DNA of 64,000 nucleotides from Planctomycetota bacterium (GCA_025459175.1 JALORC010000001.1:1-64000), one strand, 5' to 3'; numbered from the stretch's first letter, positions 16,770 to 26,443 are shown. The notes: a model not told the origin generated them from the sequence alone. Made by a program: numbers and translations.

Positions 16770-17608
16770 CAGCGCGTCTCCCCCGCCGGCGGCGCGAAGC
16801 TGTGGGCGCTCACGTTCCGGTACGGCGCCAGCAGCGCGTTCAGGTCGACGGGCGCCGGCGGCCCCGGCATGTGCAACCAAGCCTCCAGCTGGCGCAGCAG
16901 CGCCCCGGCCTCGGCATGGCGGTGGATCGTCGCGATCGCCGCGGCCGCGGTGGCAGAGCCGAGATCGAGGCGCGACCGCCAGTAGGCGACCAGCAGACGT
17001 TCGAGTTCGGCCTTGGCAGCGGTGTCGCCACCGCCGGCGGCGATCGACTGCACCAGCGGTCGCAGCCGATCGGCGAGCGTCGGCGCGGGCGGCGGCGGCG
17101 GCTGGCGCCGACGGAATCGGCGCCCGACGAACAGGATCGCCAGCAGCCCCACGCCCCAACCGATGCCGGCCCACAGCTGCAGCTTCGAGTAGCCGTCGAG
17201 GCGTTCGGCGGGCCGCGGCGGCAGCGGCTCGGGTCGCTGCAAGCCGTCCTTGCCGGGCGGCAGCACGCCGGTGACGTCGACCTCGAGCGCCGGCAGTTCG
17301 CCGAGAGGCGAGCCGTCCTTGCGCACGAGGTAGCGCCGCAGATCGTGTCGACCGACCTCGAAGCCGGTCCACTCGAGGTCGTAGCGCAGCAGGTCGCCGT
17401 GCGGCCACGTGCGCACCACCCGCACGACCACCGGGGAGCTGCTCGTGGTCGGCGCCGGGATCAACTCGGTCCCCGGCAACACGACCTGCTCGAGGTAGGC
17501 GCGCATGCCGACCGCGGCCTGCCGCTGGTCGCGGGTCTGCGCCGACAGCGAGGCCGCGGCAACCGCGACCAACACCACGCGAGCACCGAACGCACGAGCG
17601 CCGTTCAT
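16769..17608 (-). CDS. Exported, membrane-anchored protein of the MoxR/VWA cluster
   Basis: A 279-aa protein with a signal peptide ending near SLSAQ, an extracytoplasmic beta-rich domain (residues 25-135), one membrane helix (about 143-162) followed by an Arg-rich stop and a poly-Pro linker, then a cytoplasmic helical domain. This resembles the DUF4381-like or BatD-like members of Bat operons, but no family can be assigned by eye. Both flanks overlap neighbouring genes by about four bases, so it is co-translated with the DUF58 and VWA genes. Confidence 0.7.
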   Translation of the reverse strand: MNGARAFGARVVLVAVAAASLSAQTRDQRQAAVGMRAYLEQVVLPGTELIPAPTTSSSPVVVRVVRTWPHGDLLRYDLEWTGFEVGRHDLRRYLVRKDGSPLGELPALEVDVTGVLPPGKDGLQRPEPLPPRPAERLDGYSKLQLWAGIGWGVGLLAILFVGRRFRRRQPPPPPAPTLADRLRPLVQSIAAGGGDTAAKAELERLLVAYWRSRLDLGSATAAAAIATIHRHAEAGALLRQLEAWLHMPGPPAPVDLNALLAPYRNVSAHSFAPPAGETR

Positions 17609-18513
17609 CGTGCCCCCCGGCCGAGCCCGCGGGCGCGGAAGAAGTGGCGCAGCCGATGCACGAACGGCTGGTCGGTGCGGATCAACAGGTGATCGACGCC
17701 GCCGCGCCGCAGTTCGGCCTCGATCGTCGCCTGGTCCAACAAGCGGCGGCGGCCGTGGTTCACGAACGCGCGCCCCGACTCGGCTTCCTGCGCACGCACG
17801 AAGCCGCTGCCGGGCAGCGCCAGTTCGGCCGGGTCCTGGAACTGCAGCACCGCGACCTCGTGCTGCTGCGCCAGCAGCGCCACCGCGTGCACGGCGCCGG
17901 GTTCGTGCAGATCACTGCAGACGACCACGATCGAACGCGCGGTCAGCGTCGGCCGCAGTTCGGCGATGCGCCGCACCAGCGCGGTGCGGTCGTCGAACGC
18001 GTGGCGGCGCAGTGCCAGCAGCCACTGCAGCACCTGGTCCTTGGCGAGACTCGGTGGCACGCGCACCTCGCGCTCACCGCAGCCGATCACGCCGACCGGA
18101 CTGGTGCGGTCGAGGCACGCGAGCGCGAGTCCGCCGGCGCAGTGCAGCGCCAGCTCGTACTTGCTGCGCGCGGTCGACGACACCACCATCGACGCCGAGG
18201 TGTCGATCAGGAACCAGGCCGGGATGCGGCGCTGGGCCTCGTATTCCTTGACGTGCACCTTGGTCGATCGCGCGGTGACGCGCCAGTCGATCGACTTCAC
18301 CGAGTCGCCGTGCTGGTAGAGCCGCGACTGCACGTAGTCGATGCCGCTGCCGAGGAAGCGCGAACCGTCGAGACCGTAGGTCAGGTCGTTCGCGAGCCGC
18401 CGGATCGCGATCACGAACTTGCGCGCCGCCAGCGGCTCGACGTGCGCGAGCAGGCCCGGCAGGTCGTCGCTGCGGCCGCGGGCCGCGCGTTCGGCATCGA
18501 CGCGGTCGTTCAT
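17605..18513 (-). CDS. DUF58 domain protein
   Basis: A 302-aa soluble protein. GDSVKSIDWRVTAR at about 70-83 is the DUF58 signature, and a VWA-like MIDAS motif DTSAS follows at about 109-113. The N-terminal YGLDGSRFLGSG is also family-like. DUF58 proteins are encoded next to MoxR AAA+ ATPases, which is the case here with a four-base overlap. The residues needed for metal binding are present. Role: probable adaptor or substrate of MoxR. Confidence 0.88.
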   Translation of the reverse strand: MNDRVDAERAARGRSDDLPGLLAHVEPLAARKFVIAIRRLANDLTYGLDGSRFLGSGIDYVQSRLYQHGDSVKSIDWRVTARSTKVHVKEYEAQRRIPAWFLIDTSASMVVSSTARSKYELALHCAGGLALACLDRTSPVGVIGCGEREVRVPPSLAKDQVLQWLLALRRHAFDDRTALVRRIAELRPTLTARSIVVVCSDLHEPGAVHAVALLAQQHEVAVLQFQDPAELALPGSGFVRAQEAESGRAFVNHGRRRLLDQATIEAELRRGGVDHLLIRTDQPFVHRLRHFFRARGLGRGAR

Positions 18514-19514
18514 TTGGCGACTTCGGTCAGGATCTCCTGCAGCACCTGCGGCGCGGTGAAGCCCTCGGCGACCGCCTCGTAGGTGAGCCGGATGCGGTGC
18601 AGGATCACGTCCTCGGCCAGCGCGAACAGGTCCTCGGGCAGCACGTAGTCGCGGCCGTGGATCAGCGCGCGGGCGCGCGAGGCCTTGACCAGCGAGATGC
18701 CGGCGCGCGGGCTGCAGCCGAGCTCGAGCTTCGGATGCTTGCGGGTGCGATTGACGATCTCGACCGTGTGCTCGAGGAACGCCTCGCTGACGTGCACCTG
18801 CTGCACGTCCTCCATCGCCCGCACCAACTGCTCGCTGCTGCCCTGCGCCTGCTCGCCGAGCACGTCGAACTCGGTGCGCGCCACCGCACCCTTGCCGTCG
18901 CGGCGCACGCCGAGCTGCGTGTTGCGGCGCAGCACTTCCTTCTCCTGTTCGGTGGTCAGGTAGCCGAGCCGGTGCAACAGCATGAAGCGGTCGAGCTGCG
19001 CCTCCGGCAGCTCGAAGGTGCCGGCCTGCTCGACCGGGTTCTGCGTCGCGATGACCAGGAACGGTGCGGGCAGCGCGTAGGTCTGGTTGCCGATCGTGAC
19101 GCGGCGTTCCTGCATCGCCTCGAGCAAGGCACTCTGCACCTTCGGCGCGGCGCGGTTGATCTCGTCGGCGAGCAACAGGTTGGTGAAGATCGGGCCCTTG
19201 TGGGTGCGGAACTCGTGCGTCTTCTGGTCGAGGATCTCGCTGCCGACGATGTCCGACGGCAGCAGGTCGATCGTGAACTGGATGCGCGCGAACGCGAGGT
19301 CGACGGTCTTCGACACCGCCGCGACCAGCAGCGTCTTGGCGAGGCCCGGCACGCCCTGCAGCAGCAGGTGGCCGGACGTCAGCAGCGCGATCAGCACCCG
19401 TTCGACGACGACGTCCTGGCCGACGACGACCTTGCCGACGCGGGTCCGGATCTGTTCGAGGAACACGCGCGTCTCGGGGAAGCGCGAGGTGGTCGAGGCG
19501 GCGGGAGAACTCAT
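18510..19514 (-). CDS. MoxR family AAA+ ATPase
   Basis: A 334-aa protein. Walker A is GVPGLAKT, Walker B LLADEINRA, sensor 1 ATQNPVEQ and an arginine-finger region ELPEAQLDRF; length and motif order are those of MoxR ATPases. These act as chaperones that insert metal or remodel VWA-domain partners, and the partners are the next genes. ATG 19514 is 51 bases from the stop of the large exported protein upstream, so the operon may begin with that gene. Confidence 0.92.
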   Translation of the reverse strand: MSSPAASTTSRFPETRVFLEQIRTRVGKVVVGQDVVVERVLIALLTSGHLLLQGVPGLAKTLLVAAVSKTVDLAFARIQFTIDLLPSDIVGSEILDQKTHEFRTHKGPIFTNLLLADEINRAAPKVQSALLEAMQERRVTIGNQTYALPAPFLVIATQNPVEQAGTFELPEAQLDRFMLLHRLGYLTTEQEKEVLRRNTQLGVRRDGKGAVARTEFDVLGEQAQGSSEQLVRAMEDVQQVHVSEAFLEHTVEIVNRTRKHPKLELGCSPRAGISLVKASRARALIHGRDYVLPEDLFALAEDVILHRIRLTYEAVAEGFTAPQVLQEILTEVAK

Positions 19515-19565
19515 GGCATCAGCGGACGGGAGGAGCGGGGAGGAGAAGGGTGCGACCGGCGGCGA

Positions 19566-22500
19566 TCAGCCGGCACTGCGCAGCCACCGTTCGGCCGTGG
19601 CGGCGAGATCGAGCGCCGGATCCGGGGTGCGACCGAAGTGGCTGGCCTCGATGCGGGCGATGTCGGCCGCCAGCGCCTGCTGGCGGGCCGGATCCAAGCG
19701 CCGCTGCGCGCCGAGCTGGCGCAACAGAGCGAGCACCGTGAACGCGGTCACGTGTTCGGGCATCTGCAGCAGCGGGCCGGTGGTGGCCGCGACCGACGGC
19801 GCCGGGCGCATGAACAAGAACCACAGGAAGTAGCCGACGAACGCGACGCCGAGCAGCACCCAGATCCACGGCGGGTTGGTGCCGCGCAGGAACCCGGTCA
19901 GCGCGACGTCCGCCGACACGGTCGTCAGATCGGCGTCGTCGTAACGCTGGTAGATGACCTTGGTGTCGGCCAGCTTCGACGTGCCGAACACGAAGCGGCC
20001 GGGCCGGTCGCCGGCGGTCGCCGGCGCCAGCTGCAGCAGCCACACGCGTTCGCTCTCGACGGTCTCCTGGTCCTCGGCGAACTTGGTCACCGACGCACCC
20101 TGGTCGTCGCGCTTGCTGATCTTGAAGCCGGGCAGGTCGAGTTCGAGGATCGCATCGAGGTCCGGCACCAGCCCCTTGCAGCGCGCCTTGATCTCGAGCG
20201 TGACCTTGCCCTCGTCGAGCCGGCGCTCGTCGAGCAGCTGGGTCACCTCGAGATCCTGGAACGGCCGCGGCTCGGCCTTCACCGACGCGTCGATCGCCAC
20301 CGTCGAGCCGCCGATCGGCAGCACCGTGAAGCCGGACGTGTCGTTGAAGTCGAGGTCGAGCTTGATCTCGGGGATGCGATCGACCTGCGGGCCGCGTGCC
20401 TTCAGCAGCAGATAGGCATACGAGGTCGCCTTCCAGTCCGAGGAGTCGGTGTAGCGGCTCTCCATCCCCTCGCTGTTGAACGTCACCGACAGCACCTCGA
20501 AGTGCTCCTCCAGCGTCGCCTGCACGGCTTCCTGGAACTTGTCGCGGTAGTTCTCGAGCGGACGGCCGTAGTTCCAGCCGTACTGCATGTTGTTCTGGTT
20601 GGTGGCGTACTTCTGGAAGCCGCCGCTCTCGCGCTCGATGTGCTCCGAGTGCACGATGTCGACGCGCACGCCGAACGGCTCGGTGCCGACCGCGAGCGGC
20701 CCGTCGACGACGGCGGCCAGGCGCAGCTCCTTGATCAGGTCCTGGTAGTAGTCCCAGACCTTCTTCGCCTCGGCCGCCTGCGGATGGTCGCCGCAGATCG
20801 CGAACCCGGCCTCGAGGTAGCGGTACTTGATCTGCGGCCGCACCGCCGACATGCGCGTGAACATCGCGTTCGCGAACATCGTCATGTGGCGCTCGCGGCT
20901 GCCCTTCGGCAGCGCCTCGATCGCCTGCTTGATCAGCGGCAACTGACTCTTCGCCAGCACCGTCTCCTCGTCGACCGCACCGAGGTCGGAGGCGCCGAGC
21001 GCGGCGTAGAACCAGGCGTCGAACGCGGCGAGGGTCTCCTCGTCGAGCCGCAGGCCGTCGGCCACGCTCGCGTAGTGCGCGGCCCCTTCGGCGAACAACG
21101 CGAACGCCTGCTTGCGCGCCTCGGCGAACATCGTGCTGCGCTGCTGTTCGCGCGCGAAGTTGTTGGCGTCGTGCAACAGCGAGGCCATCACCGACAGCAG
21201 CGCCCAGTGCGGGCCGCGCGCCTGCAAGGCCCCTTGCGCGACGGTGATCGCGGTCTCGTAGCCCTTGCCGACCTGCTCGATCATCTGCTTCTGGTTGCGC
21301 CGCGTCTTCTGCTGCTCCTGCACGTCGGGGCGCCGCCAGACGGTCGCCAGATTGGTGCGCATCTTGCCTAGCAGGTCGCCGAGCAGCACCGGATCGAGCT
21401 GGTCGACGTCGCCGAACACGCGTTCGATCGTGTCGAGCCGATAGACCTCGGCCGAGCTGTGCGCGGCGACGAACGCCTCGCCGAGCAGCTTCTGGTCGAC
21501 GCCGCCGATCGGCAGCTGCCGCAGCCGTTCGACCCAGCTGCCGAGTTCCTGCAGGTTGCGATCCTGCTTGCTGCGCGTCAGCGGGATGCCGTTGCTGCGC
21601 TGGTCGAAGCCGTACATGAACATGTACGAGTTCGTCCGGCTCTCCGTGTTCGGGTTGTTGTTGCGCATCCACACGCGGAGGAACTCGTGGGCCAGGTCCT
21701 TCGCCTTGCGCGGGTTCAGCGCCGCCAGCTGCTCGATGAACGGGAACGCCTTCTGCGGCTCGCTGACCTTCAGCCACAGCTGCGCCGACACGGTCGCGAA
21801 GTGCGGCTGCAGCGACGCGTCGAGCAGGGCCGCCCACTGCGGCCCCGGCTGCGCCTCGAGCAGGTCGACCGGCTCGACCGCCTGTACCTGACCACCGCCG
21901 CCGCGGCGCCGGTTGCTCCAGAAGATGTTGCCGAAGTCGTCGCGCTCCATCATCGGCCCGAACGAGTCCGACTGCGAGTTCGCGTAGCTGTAGGCCGCTT
22001 CGACGATCCAGCCCGAGGCGAGCAGTCCGAGCGTCGGCCGCCACTGCTCGGCCAGCTGCGGCGCGTCCTTCAGCAGCGCGTCGACCGCGGTCTTCTGCAG
22101 GCGCAGGCCGCTGGCGCGATAGGCGATGTCGCCGGGCCGCTCGGTGAACCCCTTGGCGACCTGCCCGCCGATCGTCGACACGATCTCCATGCCGCGCTCG
22201 GGGCGCTTGCTGAAGCTCTCGCCGAGCCACGACGGGCCGAGGTCCTCGCGCACCTTCGGCGCCAGCTCGACCGCGCGCCGCAGCGCCTGCACCTTCTCGG
22301 CCTCCTCGATCTCGCCCTGCGCCAGCGCCGCCTGGGTGACCTGCCAGGCGGTCTCCAGCCAGCTGTTCTTCTTCTCCTTCTGGTGCATCGCCAGCGCGTG
22401 GCGCGCCAGCAGGTTGAGCCCCTCGCGGTCGTTGTCGCGTTCGGCGTCGGCGGCGGTCGGCAGGAACGCGCCGAGCTCGACCTCCTGGCCGATCGTCGCC

Positions 22501-23489
22501 AGCAGGATCGCGGCCTCGCGGCGATCGAGGCGCTGCTCGGCGGCGGGCTTCTTCGTCTCGACCTCGAGCTGGCGCACCAGCTCCTCGAGCACGCTGCCGG
22601 CCTCGATCGCGCGCTGCACCAGCGGCGCGAGCATCGGCACCTGCTTCTTGTCGAAGCCGCCCGGCGCCAGCGCGGCGAGCGCGAACGCGTCCTCGAACGC
22701 GAACCGGTTCTTCTCCTGCAGGTTCGGCGGCAGGCGCTGGTCCTCGGGCCGCTGCGGATGATTGGGCAGCACACGCAGCAAGTGCTCGTAGCAACCCTTG
22801 CGCTCCGGCTCCGGCAACGTCAGCAGGAACTCGCCGACCTTGTGCCAGCGGCCCAGCGTGACGTCGCGCTGCAACATCTCGAACTCGCGGCCGAGCTTCT
22901 TGTCGGCGAGCTGGGCTGCGGCTGCGGCCGCCGCCGCGGCCGGATCGACCGCGGCGCCGGGCGGAACGGCGGCCGGCTGACCGGCACCACCGAGCTGCTC
23001 CATGACGATGCGCTCGATCTCCTCGCGGCTGGGCTCGTCGTCGACCTCGACGACCTCGGTCGGCGCGGCCCCGGCGGCAGGCGACGGCGGCTGCTGGCCC
23101 GCCTTCTCCTTCGCCTCCTTCGCCTTCTCCTCGGCCGGATCGTACGGCTTGAGCTCCGGCGCCGACCACGCTTGCAGGATCGTCGACGGCCGGCGATCGA
23201 ACTGCAGCTGCTTCCAGCGCTGCACGCGGGCCTGCCCGGCGGCGGCAGCAGCGGCCGCGTTCGGATCCTGGCCGGCGGCAGCCGGGTCCTGCCCAGGCTG
23301 CAGTTCCTCGGCCATCATCAGCTCCGACACCTGCATCGGCTGGCCGAGCACGACGGTGCCCGAACTGATGGCCCGGAGGCGCACCGCGGGGGTCGCCGGC
23401 ACCGGCCCCTGGGCGAGCAACAGCGACGGCGATAACAGCGGCGAAACGACGGCCGCGACCGCCAGCGAGACAACGGAGCGGGAACGCAT
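19566..23489 (-). CDS. Large exported membrane-anchored protein, function unknown
   Basis: A 1307-aa protein. ATG 23489 has GAGGAG nine bases upstream and starts a signal peptide (MRSRSVVSLAVAAVVSPLL). The next 200 residues are low-complexity (Ala/Gln/Pro runs). Most of the rest is alpha-helical with repeat-like charged helices, then a beta-rich region from about 1040. One membrane helix follows near the C-terminus (NPPWIWVLLGVAFVGYFLW, about 1200) and then about 90 cytoplasmic residues. I do not recognise a family. It directly precedes moxR and is probably the extracytoplasmic partner of the MoxR/VWA system. Confidence 0.78.
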   Translation of the reverse strand: MRSRSVVSLAVAAVVSPLLSPSLLLAQGPVPATPAVRLRAISSGTVVLGQPMQVSELMMAEELQPGQDPAAAGQDPNAAAAAAAGQARVQRWKQLQFDRRPSTILQAWSAPELKPYDPAEEKAKEAKEKAGQQPPSPAAGAAPTEVVEVDDEPSREEIERIVMEQLGGAGQPAAVPPGAAVDPAAAAAAAAAQLADKKLGREFEMLQRDVTLGRWHKVGEFLLTLPEPERKGCYEHLLRVLPNHPQRPEDQRLPPNLQEKNRFAFEDAFALAALAPGGFDKKQVPMLAPLVQRAIEAGSVLEELVRQLEVETKKPAAEQRLDRREAAILLATIGQEVELGAFLPTAADAERDNDREGLNLLARHALAMHQKEKKNSWLETAWQVTQAALAQGEIEEAEKVQALRRAVELAPKVREDLGPSWLGESFSKRPERGMEIVSTIGGQVAKGFTERPGDIAYRASGLRLQKTAVDALLKDAPQLAEQWRPTLGLLASGWIVEAAYSYANSQSDSFGPMMERDDFGNIFWSNRRRGGGGQVQAVEPVDLLEAQPGPQWAALLDASLQPHFATVSAQLWLKVSEPQKAFPFIEQLAALNPRKAKDLAHEFLRVWMRNNNPNTESRTNSYMFMYGFDQRSNGIPLTRSKQDRNLQELGSWVERLRQLPIGGVDQKLLGEAFVAAHSSAEVYRLDTIERVFGDVDQLDPVLLGDLLGKMRTNLATVWRRPDVQEQQKTRRNQKQMIEQVGKGYETAITVAQGALQARGPHWALLSVMASLLHDANNFAREQQRSTMFAEARKQAFALFAEGAAHYASVADGLRLDEETLAAFDAWFYAALGASDLGAVDEETVLAKSQLPLIKQAIEALPKGSRERHMTMFANAMFTRMSAVRPQIKYRYLEAGFAICGDHPQAAEAKKVWDYYQDLIKELRLAAVVDGPLAVGTEPFGVRVDIVHSEHIERESGGFQKYATNQNNMQYGWNYGRPLENYRDKFQEAVQATLEEHFEVLSVTFNSEGMESRYTDSSDWKATSYAYLLLKARGPQVDRIPEIKLDLDFNDTSGFTVLPIGGSTVAIDASVKAEPRPFQDLEVTQLLDERRLDEGKVTLEIKARCKGLVPDLDAILELDLPGFKISKRDDQGASVTKFAEDQETVESERVWLLQLAPATAGDRPGRFVFGTSKLADTKVIYQRYDDADLTTVSADVALTGFLRGTNPPWIWVLLGVAFVGYFLWFLFMRPAPSVAATTGPLLQMPEHVTAFTVLALLRQLGAQRRLDPARQQALAADIARIEASHFGRTPDPALDLAATAERWLRSAG

Positions 23490-23564
23490 CTGGGGGTCTC
23501 CTCGGAGGGTCGGCACGGTATCACGAGCGCGAGCCGGTTCGAGTCCGGCGGCCGAAAGTTGGCG

Positions 23565-24308
23565 CTACGACTCGGTGTCCGCGGGCGCCGACCGCGCCAC
23601 GGGCAGTCGCGGCTCGAACGCCGCCAGATCGATCTCGCGGTCGCGCAGCGCGGCCAATCGCTGCAGGTAGTCGCGCCGCGGCACCTGGTAGGCCCCCAGC
23701 GTCTGCAGATGCGCCGTGACGAACTGCACGTCGAACAGCTCGATGCCGGCCGCGAACAGCGAATGGACGATCGCGGCCAGCGCCACCTTCGACATGTCGG
23801 TGCGGCGGTGGAACATCGACTCGGCGGCGAACGCGGCCCCGACCTGCACGCCGTAGACGCCGCCCACCAGTTCACCGCCGGCCCACACCTCGAGGCTGTG
23901 GGCATGGCCCAGGCGATGCAGTTCGGAGTAGGCAGTCAGCATCTCGGCGAGGATCCAGGTGCCGTCTTGCCGCCGCTCGGCGCAGGCCTGCATCACGCGT
24001 TCGAAGCAGCGGTTCCAGGTCAGCTCGAAGCCGCCGCGGCGGATCGTCTTGGCGAGACTGCGCGAGACGTGCAGGTGCGCCGGGTCGAGCAGCGCGCGTG
24101 GGTCGGGGCTCCACCACATCGGCAGGTAACCCTCGCCGTACCACGGGAAGATGCCGCTGCGGTAGGCCAGCAACAGCCGCGGTGGCGACAGATCGCCGCC
24201 CACCGCCAGCAGGCCCTCCGCGTCGTAGTCGACCGGGTCGGGAAAGCGCAGCGGGCCGACGTTGGGCAGGAACACCGGCTCCCGAGCTCGCCGCCGCGCC
24301 GCCATCAC
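23565..24308 (-). CDS. aat: Leucyl/phenylalanyl-tRNA--protein transferase
   Basis: A 247-aa protein with family motifs FPDP, GLLAVGGDLSPPRLL, YRSGIFPWY, WWSPDPRA and ELVGGVYGV. It transfers Leu or Phe from tRNA to N-terminal Arg/Lys of proteins, marking them for ClpS/ClpAP degradation (N-end rule). Length matches the family (230-250). The start overlaps the preceding gene's stop (ATGATG; the second ATG at 24305 is an alternative). It is the last gene of a long right-to-left run. Confidence 0.95.
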   Translation of the reverse strand: MMAARRRAREPVFLPNVGPLRFPDPVDYDAEGLLAVGGDLSPPRLLLAYRSGIFPWYGEGYLPMWWSPDPRALLDPAHLHVSRSLAKTIRRGGFELTWNRCFERVMQACAERRQDGTWILAEMLTAYSELHRLGHAHSLEVWAGGELVGGVYGVQVGAAFAAESMFHRRTDMSKVALAAIVHSLFAAGIELFDVQFVTAHLQTLGAYQVPRRDYLQRLAALRDREIDLAAFEPRLPVARSAPADTES

Positions 24309-25318
24309 CGTTCTTTCAACCGCCGCAGCGTGGTGTGCTGGTCCTCGCGGTCGCCGAGTTCGAGCAGTTCGATGTCGCCGTCGCTGCCGGGCCGGAAGTA
24401 GACGCGCAGTCCGAGCGAAGCCCGCAAGCTCCAGGTGTCCTGGCCACCGAGCTGCTTGACCTCGAGGCCGGGGTAACCGTGGCCCTCGGTGCAGAACAGC
24501 AGGATCGCCTGGATCGCCCGCTCGACGCCGCGCCGCTCCTTGCCCTCGAGCGACTTGTAGAACGCCTGGGTGAAGCGCGGCAGCAGGAACCGGCGGTCGT
24601 CGGGCGGCGGCGGCGGCGGTTGGGCCTTGCGGCGCCGCTTGCCCTTTGGCAGCAGGGCCTCGAGCTCCTGCACCTCGGCCTCGAGCTCGCGGAGGCGGGT
24701 CTGGTTGTGCGCCAGCTGGCGGCGCAGCGCCTGGTCGGCGTCGACGAAGCCGTCGCGCTCGAGCTCGAGATCGTGCACCCGTCGCGACAGATCCTTGTCG
24801 GAGCGCGGCTGGGCATCGGCGCGCACGGGCGCCTGGGCGGAGCGGTTGCGTTCGGCGCGCAGGACCAGCAGTTCCTGCTCCTGCTGCTGCAGGCGCCGCG
24901 CCTGCTCGGTCTCGCGGGCGAGCCCGCGGGCGGCACCCTCGCGCGCTCGCTCGAGTTCGTCGCGCAGCCGCGACAGCTCGGCTTCGCGCAGCGGCAACAG
25001 CTGCGCCGCCTCGCTCGCCGCAGCGTCGACCGCGGGGTCGGCCGCCGGTGGCGGCTCTGGGGCCGCCGGCACCAGCAACCGCACCACGGCATCGACGCGC
25101 TCCGGCTCGCGTTGCTCGGCCAGCAGCGGCGCCAGCACGTGCGCCGGCGCCTTGTCGAGCCGGAAGCCACCCTTCGGACTCAGGCCGTAATCGCGCGCCA
25201 GGTCGCGCAACCTGCGCACCGGCACCAGCAGTTCGAGCAGCAGCGCCAGCGGCAGATCCCCGCCCTTGGCGAGGACCTGCTCGCCGAGCTTCTTCTGCAC
25301 CACCGCCGCGTCACGCAT
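24305..25318 (-). CDS. Coiled-coil protein with C-terminal RelE/ParE-like domain
   Basis: A 337-aa protein. Residues 1-90 are helical, about 95-225 form a heptad-rich coiled coil full of Glu/Arg/Leu, followed by a Pro-rich linker. The last 95 residues contain a pattern (GYPGLEVKQL, WSLRASLGLRVYF, LLELGDREDQH) that resembles the RelE/YafQ toxin fold, including the basic and His residues near the C-terminus. No separate antitoxin gene is seen. Toxin domains fused to long helical regions could be self-inhibited or repurposed. The fold assignment is by eye and only moderately sure. It overlaps aat by four bases. Confidence 0.6.
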   Translation of the reverse strand: MRDAAVVQKKLGEQVLAKGGDLPLALLLELLVPVRRLRDLARDYGLSPKGGFRLDKAPAHVLAPLLAEQREPERVDAVVRLLVPAAPEPPPAADPAVDAAASEAAQLLPLREAELSRLRDELERAREGAARGLARETEQARRLQQQEQELLVLRAERNRSAQAPVRADAQPRSDKDLSRRVHDLELERDGFVDADQALRRQLAHNQTRLRELEAEVQELEALLPKGKRRRKAQPPPPPPDDRRFLLPRFTQAFYKSLEGKERRGVERAIQAILLFCTEGHGYPGLEVKQLGGQDTWSLRASLGLRVYFRPGSDGDIELLELGDREDQHTTLRRLKER

Positions 25319-25352
25319 CCGACCGACTCTACTGCCTGCCGCGGAGAACGCA

Positions 25353-25805
25353 TCAACCGCCGTCGGGCGGCGGCGGGTAGATCGGCGTCACCGGATACTC
25401 GCTGTAGTAGCCGCGGCTGTCCCAGGTGCGCTCGATGACGTCGCGTTCCTGCTGGGTGATCGCCGCCGGCGGCTGCCAACCGCGGTATGCGGCCCATTCG
25501 ACGACGTCGAACGGCGCCCCGAACAGCGCCCCGACCTTCCACAACACGAACGACGGGAACAGGAACACCGACAGCGGGTCGCGGGTCTCCTTCGGCTGCG
25601 AGCGGTAGAAGGCCCAGCTGGCCGGGATCGCGACGACGTCGATCGGCACCCCGACCACGAAACCGGTGGTCGCGCCGAGCGTCGCCGGAAAACGAGTGAA
25701 CAGGGTCCGGCCGAACCGCTGGTCCACCAGCTCGTCGGTGTAGCGGACGACCGGGGTGCATCCCGCGGTCGCCAGCAGCAGGGCGAGCAACCCGCCCCGT
25801 CTCAC
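25353..25805 (-). CDS. Small lipoprotein (YceK-like)
   Basis: A 150-aa protein starting at GTG 25805, which overlaps the upstream stop as GTGA. The N-terminus (LLALLLATAGC) is a lipoprotein signal with lipobox and Cys15. The middle has TTGFVVGVPIDVVAIPASW and GAPFDVVEWAAYRGW, a pattern of YceK/YidQ-type small lipoproteins with a Pro-rich tail. Function is unknown; the context is a pilus or secretion-like inner-membrane gene set. No catalytic motif is visible. Confidence 0.68.
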   Translation of the reverse strand: MRRGGLLALLLATAGCTPVVRYTDELVDQRFGRTLFTRFPATLGATTGFVVGVPIDVVAIPASWAFYRSQPKETRDPLSVFLFPSFVLWKVGALFGAPFDVVEWAAYRGWQPPAAITQQERDVIERTWDSRGYYSEYPVTPIYPPPPDGG

Positions 25806-26443
25806 GACGCCTTGCGCGGCTCGCGCCGCGCGAACGCCATCTTGCGGATCTTCCAGCTGTCGTCGAGCTGCGGCGGCGGGGTCTTGTAACCCTGCACGAA
25901 GGCTTCCGCGGAGGCGTTGATGATCTCGAGCTCGCGCAGCTTCCAGATCGACTGCTGGTCGACGGAGTCACCGCCGCGCGCCGCATCGCGGGCACCGGAC
26001 TCGCAGTTGAAGATCACGCCATAGATGAAGTCGAGCGGGAACACCTGCTCCTTGCGTGGCCACAGGACGTCGACCACGTAGTCGGCGATCCGCTGCTTCG
26101 ACGGCAACGTCGCCAGCTCCTCGCGCGGCGCCTCCAGCTTGAAGTCGTTCGACTTCAGGCCCGAGTTGACGGTGGCGAAGATCTGCCCCTCGAAGTAGGT
26201 GCCCGGATCGTTGATCGACTCCGTGGTGCTGCGGCGGTTCTGCACCACCACCTCGATCTTCCGCATCAGGCTGCCGATCTCCTCGAGCAGACCACCGGGG
26301 CGCCGCGTCGCATCATCGATCGCACGCTTGCTGGCCGTGATCGACCTCTCGAGGTCGTAGACCCACCACCCACCGAGCGGCAGCAGGATCAGCGACAGCA
26401 GGATGATCGCCTTGTAGAGATCCATCGTACGCAGGAAGTTCAT
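25802..26443 (-). CDS. Inner-membrane protein, PilO/GspM-like
   Basis: A 213-aa bitopic protein: short cytoplasmic N-terminus, one membrane helix at about 12-29 (IILLSLILLPLGGWWVY), then a coiled coil (30-70) and a periplasmic alpha/beta domain. Topology, length and position directly after a PilM/PilN-type gene match PilO or GspM, which link the actin-like ATPase partner to the periplasm in type IV pilus or type II secretion systems. Sequence similarity alone would not be enough, so the call rests on context. ATG 26443 overlaps the upstream stop. Confidence 0.6.
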   Translation of the reverse strand: MNFLRTMDLYKAIILLSLILLPLGGWWVYDLERSITASKRAIDDATRRPGGLLEEIGSLMRKIEVVVQNRRSTTESINDPGTYFEGQIFATVNSGLKSNDFKLEAPREELATLPSKQRIADYVVDVLWPRKEQVFPLDFIYGVIFNCESGARDAARGGDSVDQQSIWKLRELEIINASAEAFVQGYKTPPPQLDDSWKIRKMAFARREPRKAS

